Source: Limiplasma sp964504385 (GTDB lineage Bacteria > Bacillota > Clostridia > Christensenellales > Aristaeellaceae). From it: a stretch of 47,056 bases of DNA. Position 1 is the first letter of the stretch; every line of letters starts with the position of its first letter. Under the pieces are notes generated by a model that saw nothing but the letters and a program-made list of their open reading frames with translations, was not told the DNA's origin and made no database searches. A program made the translations under genes and the position numbers. The DNA is taken from contig CAZDEF010000012.1 of assembly GCA_964504385.1 (NCBI GenBank), forward strand, positions 1 through 47,056, read 5' to 3'. Below are positions 31,422 to 39,846 of this stretch, one piece after another.

Positions 31422-33437
31422 TCAGCTGATGGAGACACGGTCGCTCAACCGCTCTACCAGCAGCGCGGCCTGCCGGACGATGGCCTGCCACACCTCCGTC
31501 TTTTCAGGGTTGGTCTGCAGTTCTTCGGCGCATTGCGAGGCTTCATACAGCAGCTGCATGCTGCCATAGGCGGCCGCCCCGCCGGGGATCATCGCATCGC
31601 CATGCTGGCGCGTCCCCAGCAGTTCGCCGGGGCCGCGCTGCTCCAGATCGGCACGCGCCACTTCAAAGCCGTCATTGGTTCGCACCAGTGTTTTCAGCCG
31701 GTCATTTGGATGCGCCATCAGAAAGCACCAGCTTTGCGCAGCGCCGCGGCCCACGCGGCCCCGCAGCTGATGCAGCTGGGCAAGGCCGTAGCGCTCCGCA
31801 TCCTCAATGATCATCGTGGATGCGTTGGGGACATTGACCCCCACCTCAATGACGGTAGTGGCCACCAGCACCTGCGTTTTACCAGCGGCAAAGGCGCGCA
31901 GGGCTTCCTGCTTTTCAACCGGGGGCTGACTGCCATAGGTGAGTCCGACAGAGAAACCTTTCAGCGCCCCAGACGCCAGTTCGTCTGCATAAGTCTTGGC
32001 GGATTTCAGATCGTCGCCCGTCTCGCACTCGTCCACCAGCGGACACACGACATACGCCTGACGGCCTTCCTGCAATTCCTTTCGCAAGAAACCGTACATT
32101 GCTTCGCGCTTTTCTTCGCTCACAATGCGCGTCGTGACCGGCAGGCGGCCGGGCGGCAGTTCGTCCATCACCGAAATGTCCAGATCGCCGAACATCACCA
32201 GCGCCAGCGAACGCGGGATGGGCGTGGCGGACATGACCAGCAGATGGGGGGCGCGCGTTTCATCCGCGCCCTTATTGATGAGCGCCGTGCGCTGCGCCAC
32301 ACCGAAGCGGTGCTGTTCATCGGTCACGCACAGGCACAGCTGGCGGTATTTCACGCCCTGACTGATCAGCGCATGCGTGCCGATCGCCACCCGGCAATCG
32401 CCGCTTTCCAGCCTTTGCAGCGTTTCGCGCCGCTGTTTGGCCGGCATACCGCTCACAAGCAGTGCACAGCCGAAGCCGCGCGTTTCAAAATAATCCTTCA
32501 TGTCTTCGTAGTGCTGGCGCGCCAAGATCTCCGTAGGCGCCATCAGCGCACACTGGTATCCCGCCCGCACGCAAAGAAGCATTGCACCCATCGCCACAGC
32601 GGTTTTTCCGCTGCCCACATCGCCCTGCACCATGCGCGCCATGGCGCGGTCTCCCTGCAGATCGCCCGCAATTTCCTGCAGCGTTCTGCGCTGCGCGCCC
32701 GTGGGGGCAAACGGCAGCGACTGCCAGTAGTCCTCCTGCGCATCCGGCGGAATGACCAGCGCTGTGCCCGCTTTGCGCACGTCTCGCACCATGCGGACCG
32801 CCGCCTGATACAGCAGCATCTGCTCGAATGCAAACCGTTTCTGCGCCTGTGCGATCTCCTCCATGCTTTGCGGTGCATGCAGGGTGCGAATGGCCTGCGC
32901 GCAGGAACACAAGCCGTGCTCTTGCAGAATCTTCTGCGGCAGCGTTTCCGGGCAAAGCGCTTCCGTCTCTTCCAGCGCCTGCTGCACGACGGCTTCATGG
33001 GTCTTTTGCGGAATGCCTTCGATCGGCTTGTATACCGGAACGATGCGCAACTCCGTTTCAAGTGATGGATTCATCAGCCGCTTGCGTCGGCCAAACAGGT
33101 CTACCAAGCCGTGCAGGGTAAAGCGTGTTTGCCGGTTGAGGTTTTCCTTCATCCACGGCTGATTGAACCAACAGGCGACGATGCTGCCACTGTCATCGGT
33201 GAAGGTACAGGTCACCTGCGATTTTTTGCCGCGACGGACAAGCTTTGCCTCGCCCTCGCGCAGCACCTGCAGAGTACACCTTTCGCCCACCGGTGCATCG
33301 GCAATCTGCACAACCTGCCCCACGTTGCGGTATTTGACCGGAACCGCATATAAAAGATCACGCAACGAGCAGATGCCCGCTGCGTGAAAGGCGTTCAGCC
33401 GGTTGGGGCCGATCCCCTTGATCTGTGATAATTCCAT
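31422..33437 (-). CDS. recG: ATP-dependent DNA helicase RecG
   Basis: 671 residues, near full length for RecG. It remodels stalled replication forks and Holliday junctions. N-terminal wedge domain at about 1-220 with an OB fold; helicase domain 1 with GDVGSGKTAVA (Walker A), MAPTEILARQHYE (Ia), DEQHRFGV (Walker B, DEQH) and MSATPIPRSLAL (III). Helicase domain 2 has VATTVIEVGVNVPNASTMIIEDAERYGLAQLHQLRGRVGRG. ATG 33437 lies 10 bases after fakA with little ribosome site, suggesting coupling. The order yloU-fakA-recG is the conserved Firmicutes arrangement. Confidence 0.97.
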   Translation of the reverse strand: MELSQIKGIGPNRLNAFHAAGICSLRDLLYAVPVKYRNVGQVVQIADAPVGERCTLQVLREGEAKLVRRGKKSQVTCTFTDDSGSIVACWFNQPWMKENLNRQTRFTLHGLVDLFGRRKRLMNPSLETELRIVPVYKPIEGIPQKTHEAVVQQALEETEALCPETLPQKILQEHGLCSCAQAIRTLHAPQSMEEIAQAQKRFAFEQMLLYQAAVRMVRDVRKAGTALVIPPDAQEDYWQSLPFAPTGAQRRTLQEIAGDLQGDRAMARMVQGDVGSGKTAVAMGAMLLCVRAGYQCALMAPTEILARQHYEDMKDYFETRGFGCALLVSGMPAKQRRETLQRLESGDCRVAIGTHALISQGVKYRQLCLCVTDEQHRFGVAQRTALINKGADETRAPHLLVMSATPIPRSLALVMFGDLDISVMDELPPGRLPVTTRIVSEEKREAMYGFLRKELQEGRQAYVVCPLVDECETGDDLKSAKTYADELASGALKGFSVGLTYGSQPPVEKQEALRAFAAGKTQVLVATTVIEVGVNVPNASTMIIEDAERYGLAQLHQLRGRVGRGAAQSWCFLMAHPNDRLKTLVRTNDGFEVARADLEQRGPGELLGTRQHGDAMIPGGAAAYGSMQLLYEASQCAEELQTNPEKTEVWQAIVRQAALLVERLSDRVSIS

Positions 33438-33446
33438 GTTTTTTGG

Positions 33447-35096
33447 TCACTCGACGGAAACCAGATAGTAGTACAGCGGCTGACCGCCCATCTGCATTTC
33501 CACATCGCAGTCCTCATACAGCTCAGCCAGTTCATCCGTCAGCGCCTGCGCATCCTCTTCGGAGGTATCCTTGCCGTAGTAGACGGTGATGAGCTCGTCA
33601 TCCTCGGTGATGATCTCCTTCATCAGGTCGCGGGTCACATCGTGGATATTGTTGCCGACCGTGTGGATAGCGCCATTGTACAGGCCGATGATATCGCCCT
33701 CGTTGATGTGCATGTCGTCGATATCAGTATCGCGCACAGCGTAGGTCACGCTGCCGGTGCGCACGCGCTGCGCGGCTTCCTCCATGGCGGCGGCGTTGTC
33801 CTCCGCGCCCGCTTCCGGCTGGAAAGCGATGGCGGCGGCAATGCCCATAGCCACATTCTTGGTAGGAATGACGATGACTTTCTTATCCTCGCACAGCTGC
33901 GCCGCCTGCTGCGCCGCCAGAATGACGTTGCCGTTGTTGGGCAGTACGAAGACGTTCTTGGCATGCGTTTTTTCAATGGCGGCGGACAAGTCCTCGATCG
34001 AGGGATTCATGGTCTGGCCGCCTTCCACAATGCTGTCCACCGTCAGGTCGGTAAAAATCTGGTTGAAGCCCTCGCCCAGCGACACGGCCACCATACCGTA
34101 TTCCTTCGCCGGCGTTTCCGCCTCCGTCTTCTTCTGAGCTTCAGCCTGATTGTCGCGGCGCTGCTGCACCATGTTTTCGATCTTCAGGTTCACCAGTTCG
34201 CCAAGGCTCAGACCATACTCCAGCGCCTTGCCGGGCTCGTTGGTGTGCACATGGACCTTTACCAAATTCAGGTCGCCCACCACCAGCACGCAGTCGCCGA
34301 TACGGTTGAGGCGGCGGCGGAAGGAGTCGATATCCTCTTCCAGAATATCCGGATACAGATTCTGAATCAGGAATTCGGTGCAGTAGGCAAACTTGATCTC
34401 GCCCAGCGCATCGTGATCATCCTCAAAGGCTGCCGTGCCGTCGGACTCATGCGTTACCTCAGCGGGGATCTCTTCGCCGCGCAGGCAGGCCACATAGCCC
34501 ATATAGATCAGCAGGAGTCCGCGTCCGCCAGCATCCACCACGCCGGCCGCAGTGAGCGCCGGCAGCATCTGCTGGGTCTTCTTCAGGATCTTTTCACCGG
34601 TGGTGAGGATATTGGTAAACAGTGCTTCGTAATCATCCGGCGTTTTTTCAGCCTGCTTGACCGCCTCCTCGGCAATGACGCGGGCCACGGTGAGGATGGT
34701 GCCCTCCTTGGGCTTCATCACGGCCTTGTAGGCCGTCTCCGCGCCGCGCTTGATAGCGGCGGCAAACTGCACGGGGGTGATGCGCTCCACGCCTTCCAGC
34801 GCACGGGCAAAGCCGCGGTACAGCTGAGACGTGATCACGCCGCTGTTGCCGCGCGCGCCGCGCAGGGCGCCCTTGGCCACGGCCGCAGCCGCTTCTCCCG
34901 CGCTCAGGTACTCCTTCTGGCTGACTTCGCGGGTGGCGGAAGTCATCGTCAAGCTCATATTGGTACCCGTATCGCCGTCCGGCACGGGAAAAACGTTCAA
35001 CGCATCAACCGCTTCGCGGTTCTTCTCCAGCATGGCTGCGCCGGTGACAATCATGTCGCGCAGCAGCACGCCGTCAATGGTCTTGGCTTGAATCAA
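33447..35096 (-). CDS. fakA: Fatty acid kinase catalytic subunit FakA (DAK/YloV)
   Basis: 549 residues. N-terminal DhaL/DAK1-like ATP-binding domain at about 1-210: LNVFPVPDGDTGTNMSLTM with the metal-binding aspartates, then ARGNSGVITSQ. A linker leads to the C-terminal domain (YloV type, about 315-549) with LPNNGNVILAAQQAA and VVIPTKNVAMGIAA. FakA phosphorylates fatty acids bound to FakB/DegV proteins, one of which is encoded at 13298-14131. The start is TTG 35096 with AGGAGG at 8-base spacing. It is 33 bases downstream of the Asp23/YloU gene, the standard context. Confidence 0.95.
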   Translation of the reverse strand: MIQAKTIDGVLLRDMIVTGAAMLEKNREAVDALNVFPVPDGDTGTNMSLTMTSATREVSQKEYLSAGEAAAAVAKGALRGARGNSGVITSQLYRGFARALEGVERITPVQFAAAIKRGAETAYKAVMKPKEGTILTVARVIAEEAVKQAEKTPDDYEALFTNILTTGEKILKKTQQMLPALTAAGVVDAGGRGLLLIYMGYVACLRGEEIPAEVTHESDGTAAFEDDHDALGEIKFAYCTEFLIQNLYPDILEEDIDSFRRRLNRIGDCVLVVGDLNLVKVHVHTNEPGKALEYGLSLGELVNLKIENMVQQRRDNQAEAQKKTEAETPAKEYGMVAVSLGEGFNQIFTDLTVDSIVEGGQTMNPSIEDLSAAIEKTHAKNVFVLPNNGNVILAAQQAAQLCEDKKVIVIPTKNVAMGIAAAIAFQPEAGAEDNAAAMEEAAQRVRTGSVTYAVRDTDIDDMHINEGDIIGLYNGAIHTVGNNIHDVTRDLMKEIITEDDELITVYYGKDTSEEDAQALTDELAELYEDCDVEMQMGGQPLYYYLVSVE

Positions 35097-35129
35097 AGCT
35101 TATTCCTCCTGACACACTGGTCATACACA

Positions 35130-35480
35130 TCAGACGCGCACGCCCTCAACAGAGATGTTTACGCGGCGTACCTTCACGCCCGTCATGCTTTCCAGCTTGT
35201 AGCGCACCGTCTCCACAATGGTTTTGCAGACTTCTGCAATCGAAATGCCATATTCCACGATGATGAACAGATCAACATCCAGCATGTCGTCCACCAGTTT
35301 CAGCTGCACGCCCTTGGACAGGTTTTCGCGTCCAAGCCACTGCACAAGCCCATCCTTCGCACGCTTGCTGGACATGGCCACAATGCCGTAGCACTCCAGC
35401 GCAGCGTAGCCGACCACCTTGAGCATAACGTCTTCGGTGATATAGATCGTGCCAATGTCATTCTTGATCTTGCATTCCAT
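35130..35480 (-). CDS. Asp23/Gls24 family protein (YloU-like)
   Basis: 116 residues, the usual length for YloU. IGTIYITEDVMLKVVGYAALECYGIVAMSS opens the Asp23 domain and LDVDLFIIVEYGISIAEVCKTI continues it. In Gram-positive bacteria these proteins sit at the membrane or relate to envelope stress; in this position YloU is always paired with YloV/FakA. The start is ATG 35480 with AAGGAGG 10 bases upstream; the longer open frame runs through the promoter. First gene of the leftward operon reaching to 29273. Confidence 0.93.
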   Translation of the reverse strand: MECKIKNDIGTIYITEDVMLKVVGYAALECYGIVAMSSKRAKDGLVQWLGRENLSKGVQLKLVDDMLDVDLFIIVEYGISIAEVCKTIVETVRYKLESMTGVKVRRVNISVEGVRV

Positions 35481-35558
35481 TTCGCTTACGCCTCCTTGCG
35501 CGGCGGATATTCGCCCACAATGATGACCCATAACGCCCAAGCATAACAGGTCACAATA

Positions 35559-35587
35559 ATTATACATGATTGTCCAGCTTTGCGCAA
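35559..35587 (-). promoter_or_regulatory. Promoter of the yloU-fakA-recG operon
   Basis: On the minus strand TTGCGC (35582-35587), a 17-base spacer and a perfect TATAAT (35559-35564). Confidence 0.7.
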
Positions 35588-35751
35588 CTCATTCCCGGCA
35601 TGTTTTCCTGTTTAGAATTGTTACACATTTTCTACATACACAGCATGCCAATTTCGTCCAGCTATCAAGTAGTATCCCCTTTTCCGCTGTCTCTTATCTC
35701 AACTTCTGTCATTTTTTCGTCTCTTTTCTTTCACAATTCAAATCGGTCATG

Positions 35752-35779
35752 TTTACAAAAATGCAATATGTGATATAAT
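35752..35779 (+). promoter_or_regulatory. Promoter of the Pro/Gln-rich membrane protein gene
   Basis: TTTACA (35752-35757), a 16-base spacer and TATAAT (35774-35779), about 75 bases before the start codon at 35860. Confidence 0.75.
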
Positions 35780-35859
35780 AAGAGGGCGTATGCGTTCCCG
35801 CCGCGTACCACTTTATGCATTCGACGTTTTTTCTCAAAGTTTATGCAAGGAGATGCAGC

Positions 35860-37470
35860 ATGAACGGCAACCGGATGAAATATGCCTCGACCCCCACCTA
35901 CGGCATGCAGAAGCGCAGCTTTGCCAAAAAGAGCGCGCCCGTGCGGCAGGTGCATGAAACCCCGGATTTTTCCAAAGCGCCGGATCCCGTGCCGGGCATG
36001 CCTATTTTGCAGCAGCCCGTGCAGCCGATCCCCCAGCAGCCCATGATGGGGCAGCAGAGCGCCTATGCGCCCATGCCCGCTTATCCCAATGCAGGAATGA
36101 ATCCCATGTCCCCGCAGCAGACGGCGCAGATCCCCTTTGCAGCGCCTACGTTCATGCCGGTGTCTCCTGTACAGACGGCTTCGCAGCCCTTGCCGCTGGG
36201 CAACACGGCAGCCCCGTTTTCGCAAAGCGCCGCATTTTCCACCCGCTCGCAGGGATATGTGCCGCCGCAGACCGGCGCCGCGCCCAATGTGCAGCCTGCA
36301 GCACCACAGCCCGCACAAACGACCATGCCTCCTTTTTCCGGCATGCAGCAGCCTGTGATGGGCTACGGCGCTCCAGCGCAGCCATCTTATTATCAGCCTG
36401 TGCAGCAGCCATTTGTTCCTCAGCAGCAGTCCTTTGTCCCCGCCTCGCCCCAGCCCGTGCGCGAGAAGCAGCCCGTGGATGCCGATAAGCTGTGGACGGT
36501 ATACTTGTTTGGCTTGCTGCCGCTACTGTTTCTGCCCTGCCTGTTCCTTTCCGGCTCTTGGGACGTGCTGCGCTACGCCTTTATGGGGCTGACCGTGGTT
36601 GGCTTGGGCGCGATGTGGTACAGGCAGATGTATGCCTCCTCCACAAGGCTCATCGTAAGCATGGCCTATGTTGCGCTGTGCATCGGCACCATCGCCATGC
36701 TCATGCAAGGCGGTACGGACGTGCAGCAGACCCACGCACGCGCCTCCAGCCCTGCGGCGGTACAGCCCTCCCCCCAGCCGGACTTTGACGCCACAGCAGC
36801 TCCGGCAGCCGTCATCGTGGAAACGCCTATCCCTGCGCCCACCGTGAGCGGCCCTTCCGAAGCGGAAAAACGGCTGGAGCTGTTCATGTCGCTGTGGCAG
36901 GTGAACAATACCACCGAGATGGTTTATCTGGTGCAGCCCAGCTGGTGCAGCCAGCAGGAAAACGCCGCGCAGGCGCTGTTCAACGTGCTGAAGAACCGTA
37001 CCCCGGAGGATTTCCAAATCGAGGACATTTCCGGCACGGAAACCGATAACAGCCGTACCATCACCATGCGCGCCACCATCAACAAGAATACCGGAAAAGC
37101 CCCTTCCATCTACCGCTTTATGATCATGATGGTCAAGGAAGGCGACGAATGGTATGTGAACCCCAACTCGCTGGCCACCAACGATGAAGTGGAAGCGGTG
37201 GAAGAAAACGTGGTGAACAACCGCAACGCCGTGGGCGATACCACCGAAGCCCCGCGCACCACCGTCACCCCCGCGCCGCCCGCCTCCACCAAGCTGTATT
37301 ACAACATCGGGGCCAACTTCTACCACATGGATCCCAATTGTTCAAGCGTAAAGAGCGAATACCTGCCCTTCGATATGGAGTTTGAATATGCCAACCTCAA
37401 AGAGGTCATGAATGCCAACGGCCTTTCTCCCTGCCTGAAGTGCAACGCGCCCACCAACACGCTGGACTGA
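35860..37470 (+). CDS. Pro/Gln-rich three-helix membrane protein with C-terminal metal-binding-like motif
   Basis: 536 residues. Residues 1-205 are low-complexity, rich in Pro, Gln and Ala, with many PxQ/QQP elements and no hydrophobic segment. Three membrane helices follow at about 211-232, 236-252 and 262-282. The external part (about 285-536) has a Pro/Ala linker, a folded domain at about 335-440 (LELFMSLWQVNN, NAAQALFNVLKNRTPEDFQI), another Thr/Pro linker, and a C-terminal module with FYHMDPNC and GLSPCLKC. That His/Cys and CxxC layout resembles the small zinc-binding tail of some secreted nucleases. ATG 35860 has AAGGAG at 7-base spacing. Function unknown. Confidence 0.75.
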   Translation: MNGNRMKYASTPTYGMQKRSFAKKSAPVRQVHETPDFSKAPDPVPGMPILQQPVQPIPQQPMMGQQSAYAPMPAYPNAGMNPMSPQQTAQIPFAAPTFMPVSPVQTASQPLPLGNTAAPFSQSAAFSTRSQGYVPPQTGAAPNVQPAAPQPAQTTMPPFSGMQQPVMGYGAPAQPSYYQPVQQPFVPQQQSFVPASPQPVREKQPVDADKLWTVYLFGLLPLLFLPCLFLSGSWDVLRYAFMGLTVVGLGAMWYRQMYASSTRLIVSMAYVALCIGTIAMLMQGGTDVQQTHARASSPAAVQPSPQPDFDATAAPAAVIVETPIPAPTVSGPSEAEKRLELFMSLWQVNNTTEMVYLVQPSWCSQQENAAQALFNVLKNRTPEDFQIEDISGTETDNSRTITMRATINKNTGKAPSIYRFMIMMVKEGDEWYVNPNSLATNDEVEAVEENVVNNRNAVGDTTEAPRTTVTPAPPASTKLYYNIGANFYHMDPNCSSVKSEYLPFDMEFEYANLKEVMNANGLSPCLKCNAPTNTLD

Positions 37471-37496
37471 TTGCACGCAAAGAAGGCCATTACCCT

Positions 37497-37964
37497 ATGG
37501 AAAAGACCAATGTCATGCGTCTGCTGGACGGTCGGAAGGTTCCCTATCAGGCTTACGAATATCCATGCACCGAAGCGCTCAGCGGCACGGAGGTGGCTGA
37601 GATCCTGCATCAGGATCCCACCCATGTGTTCAAAACGCTCGTCACCGTAGCCGCGTCGCGAAGGAATTATGTGTTCGTCATTCCGGTCGGCGAGGAGCTT
37701 TCGCTGAAAAAAGCTGCGGCTGCCGTACACGAAAAGAGCATTGAAATGCTCAAAAGCAAGGAACTGCTGCCGCTCACCGGCTACATCCATGGCGGCTGTT
37801 CCCCCATCGGCATGAAGAAGCCGTTTCCCACTGTGGTGGATGAAACCATTGAACTGTGCGACACGCTCATTTTCAGCGCCGGCAAGATCGGCTATCAGGT
37901 GGAACTGGCGCCGGACGACCTGCGAAAAATGGTGGATTATCAGGTGGCAGACGTCACCGTATAA
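37497..37964 (+). CDS. ybaK: Cys-tRNA(Pro)/Cys-tRNA(Cys) deacylase, YbaK/EbsC family
   Basis: 155 residues. It hydrolyses Cys wrongly attached to tRNA-Pro. The pattern MRLLDGRKVPYQAYEY, VFKTLVTVAASRRNYVFVIPV, LSLKKAAAAV and LTGYIHGGCSPIGMKKPFPTVVDE is the YbaK family; Lys45-equivalent and the GGxSP(I/L)G loop shape the active site. ATG 37497 has GAAGG about 9 bases upstream. Starts 27 bases after the preceding membrane protein gene, so read-through is likely, and a hairpin follows. Confidence 0.92.
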   Translation: MEKTNVMRLLDGRKVPYQAYEYPCTEALSGTEVAEILHQDPTHVFKTLVTVAASRRNYVFVIPVGEELSLKKAAAAVHEKSIEMLKSKELLPLTGYIHGGCSPIGMKKPFPTVVDETIELCDTLIFSAGKIGYQVELAPDDLRKMVDYQVADVTV

Positions 37965-37988
37965 AACTGCACAGGACGATCTGCCCGC

Positions 37989-38032
37989 CGCCCCATCCGC
38001 CGTCACTGTCTGAACGGTGCGATGGGGCGTTT
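37989..38032 (+). terminator. Intrinsic terminator after ybaK
   Basis: CGCCCCATC (37989-37997) pairs with GATGGGGCG (38021-38029), with further bulged pairing inside, and TTTG follows. The T-run is short. Confidence 0.6.
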
Positions 38033-38127
38033 GCATTCTGTCAACCGGCAGCACCAGCATGCACAATTTACATTCCGGACATATCTGAAACCTTCCACTC
38101 TCCCTTCCCTCTCCATTCAAACTGTGG

Positions 38128-38133
38128 TATAAT
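38128..38133 (+). promoter_or_regulatory. -10 box for the cell-shape operon
   Basis: A perfect TATAAT 61 bases before the maf start codon. The -35 region 17 bases upstream (TTCCCT) is poor, so either an activator or another element is involved, or the match is fortuitous. Confidence 0.5.
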
Positions 38134-38193
38134 AAGATGTTGCTTTGTATGCTCTGCCGATGGCAGGCTGTCTGATAAGGAGGATCCTTTTCC

Positions 38194-38772
38194 ATGGAAC
38201 CAATCATTCTGGCGTCCCAATCCCCCCGCAGGCGCGAGCTGCTGTCGCTGTACGGAGTGCCGTTTGTGGTGGATCCGTCGCAGGCGGACGAGGAGCATGT
38301 GGAGGGCTGCGGCGCACAGCGCGTGCAGCTGCTGGCACAGGCCAAATGCGCCGAGGTCGCTGCGCGTCATCCCGGACGGATGATTCTGGGGGCGGATACG
38401 CTGGTATGTGTGGCAAACGAGGTCCTTGGCAAGCCTAAAGATGCGGAGGATGCGACCCGCATGCTCCGGCTGCTCAGCGGCCGTGCGCATCAGGTGCACA
38501 CAGGGCTTTGCCTTGCATTGCCTGACGGACGACAGCTGCTTGGCGTGGACACGACCGATGTTCACTTTATGCCCATGAGCGAGGAGAATATCCGCCGCTA
38601 TATCGCCTCCGGCGAACCGATGGACAAGGCTGGCGCTTACGCCATTCAGGGGATGGCGGGCGTATTTATCAGCCGCATTGAAGGCAGCTTCAGCAACGTC
38701 ATCGGTCTGCCGCTCGGACTGCTTACGCAGTTTTTGACCGAAGCAGGCGTGGAGTTTTTCCAAAAGAACTGA
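38194..38772 (+). CDS. maf: Maf-like nucleotide pyrophosphatase
   Basis: 192 residues. It hydrolyses dTTP/UTP or modified nucleotides to monophosphates and is linked to septum formation. The N-terminal motif ASQSPRRRELL at about 7-17, LGADTLVCV (catalytic Asp) near 66, and SGEPMDKAGAYAIQGMAG near 138 define the family. AAGGAGG lies upstream of ATG 38194. First gene of a run with mreB, mreC, mreD, pbp2, minD and rodA, the classical Firmicutes placement of maf. Confidence 0.95.
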   Translation: MEPIILASQSPRRRELLSLYGVPFVVDPSQADEEHVEGCGAQRVQLLAQAKCAEVAARHPGRMILGADTLVCVANEVLGKPKDAEDATRMLRLLSGRAHQVHTGLCLALPDGRQLLGVDTTDVHFMPMSEENIRRYIASGEPMDKAGAYAIQGMAGVFISRIEGSFSNVIGLPLGLLTQFLTEAGVEFFQKN

Positions 38773-38804
38773 TTTGAAACCGAAGAAATGGATGTGGATG
38801 TTGA

Positions 38805-39833
38805 ATGGGTTTTGTTGCGCATGACCTGGGCGTGGATCTGGGCACAAGCAATACCATGGTATATGTGAAGCACAAGGGGATCATCATCAGCGAGCCGACC
38901 ATCGTGGTGGTGGATTCCTCCAACGAGCGCAAGGTGCGCGCTGTGGGCGACGATGCAAAAATCATGCTGGGCCGCACCACGGAAGGCGTGATGGCTGTGC
39001 GCCCCATGCGCGAAGGCGTCATCACCGACTTTGACATGACGCAGATCATGCTCCAGTATTTTATGCGCAAAGCCATCGGCTCCAGCTATCTGGTACGCCC
39101 CCGGCTATTCCTGAGCTATCCCTGCTCCATTTCCGCCATCGAACGCCGCGCCGTGGGCGAGGCGGCCAAGTACGCCGGAGCACGCAAAGTGTTTCTGGTG
39201 GAAAAGCCCTTTCTTGCCGCGCTGGGCAGCGGCCTGCCCGTGTTCGATGCAAACGGCTGCATAGTGGTGGACATCGGCGGCGGCACCACGGATGTGGCGG
39301 TGATCTCGCTTGGCGGCGTGGTCATCAGTCACTCCATCCGCGTGGGCGGCACCAAGATGGACGAAGCCATCATCAATTTCATCAAGCGTGAGTTCAACAT
39401 CCTCATCGGCGACCGCACGGCCGAGGAGGTCAAGCTGGATCTGGGAGCTGCGCTGCCTCTGCGCGACGAGCGTCGCGCGCGCATCCGCGGTCGCGATATG
39501 GTGACCAACCTGCCCCAGACCACGGAGATCAACTCTTCCCAGATTTACGAAGCCATCCACGAGCCCTGTCTGGCCATTCTGGGCGCCATCAAGTGGGTGC
39601 TGGAACGCACGCCGCCCGAGCTTGCGGCGGATATCATGCACAACGGCATCTACCTGACCGGCGGCGGCAGCCTACTGTACGGGCTGGACCAGATGATCGC
39701 CAGCGAGCTGGGCATTCCCGTGCTGCTGGCGCGTGAGCCCATGGACTGCGCCGCGCTGGGGCTTGGCAATGTGATCGAAAACTACGAATTGCTGCAGCAT
39801 TTGGGCCGCAGCAGTTTCCTCAAGCCTTTCTGA
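38805..39833 (+). CDS. mreB: MreB-family rod-shape actin homologue
   Basis: 342 residues, the usual MreB size. It forms membrane-bound antiparallel filaments that orient the elongation machinery. GVDLGTSNTMVYV near 11-23 is phosphate 1, VDIGGGTTDVAVISLGG near 156-172 phosphate 2, and LTGGGSLLYGLDQMI near 284-298 the adenosine motif. The short amphipathic N-terminus (MGFVAHD) fits membrane binding. ATG 38805 lies 32 bases after maf; the ribosome site is weak. mreC follows with 13 bases between. Confidence 0.96.
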   Translation: MGFVAHDLGVDLGTSNTMVYVKHKGIIISEPTIVVVDSSNERKVRAVGDDAKIMLGRTTEGVMAVRPMREGVITDFDMTQIMLQYFMRKAIGSSYLVRPRLFLSYPCSISAIERRAVGEAAKYAGARKVFLVEKPFLAALGSGLPVFDANGCIVVDIGGGTTDVAVISLGGVVISHSIRVGGTKMDEAIINFIKREFNILIGDRTAEEVKLDLGAALPLRDERRARIRGRDMVTNLPQTTEINSSQIYEAIHEPCLAILGAIKWVLERTPPELAADIMHNGIYLTGGGSLLYGLDQMIASELGIPVLLAREPMDCAALGLGNVIENYELLQHLGRSSFLKPF

Positions 39834-39846
39834 TCGGAGGACGGAA

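Larger units (their letters stand above)
35481..35859. other. Intergenic region between divergent operons
   Basis: AT-rich spacer of 379 bases with the divergent promoters at 35559-35587 (leftward) and 35752-35779 (rightward). The usual rpmB upstream of yloU is absent. Between the promoters (35590-35750) I see no conserved gene, only pyrimidine-rich sequence on the plus strand. Confidence 0.6.

Noticed and set aside
31401..33065. A 554-residue open frame on the plus strand opposite recG
   Set aside because: RecG motifs are complete on the minus strand; the opposing frame is rich in His, Arg and Gln as expected for a shadow.
33642..35546. A 634-residue open frame on the plus strand opposite fakA and yloU
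   Set aside because: It spans two well-identified genes on the other strand and contains no recognisable domain.
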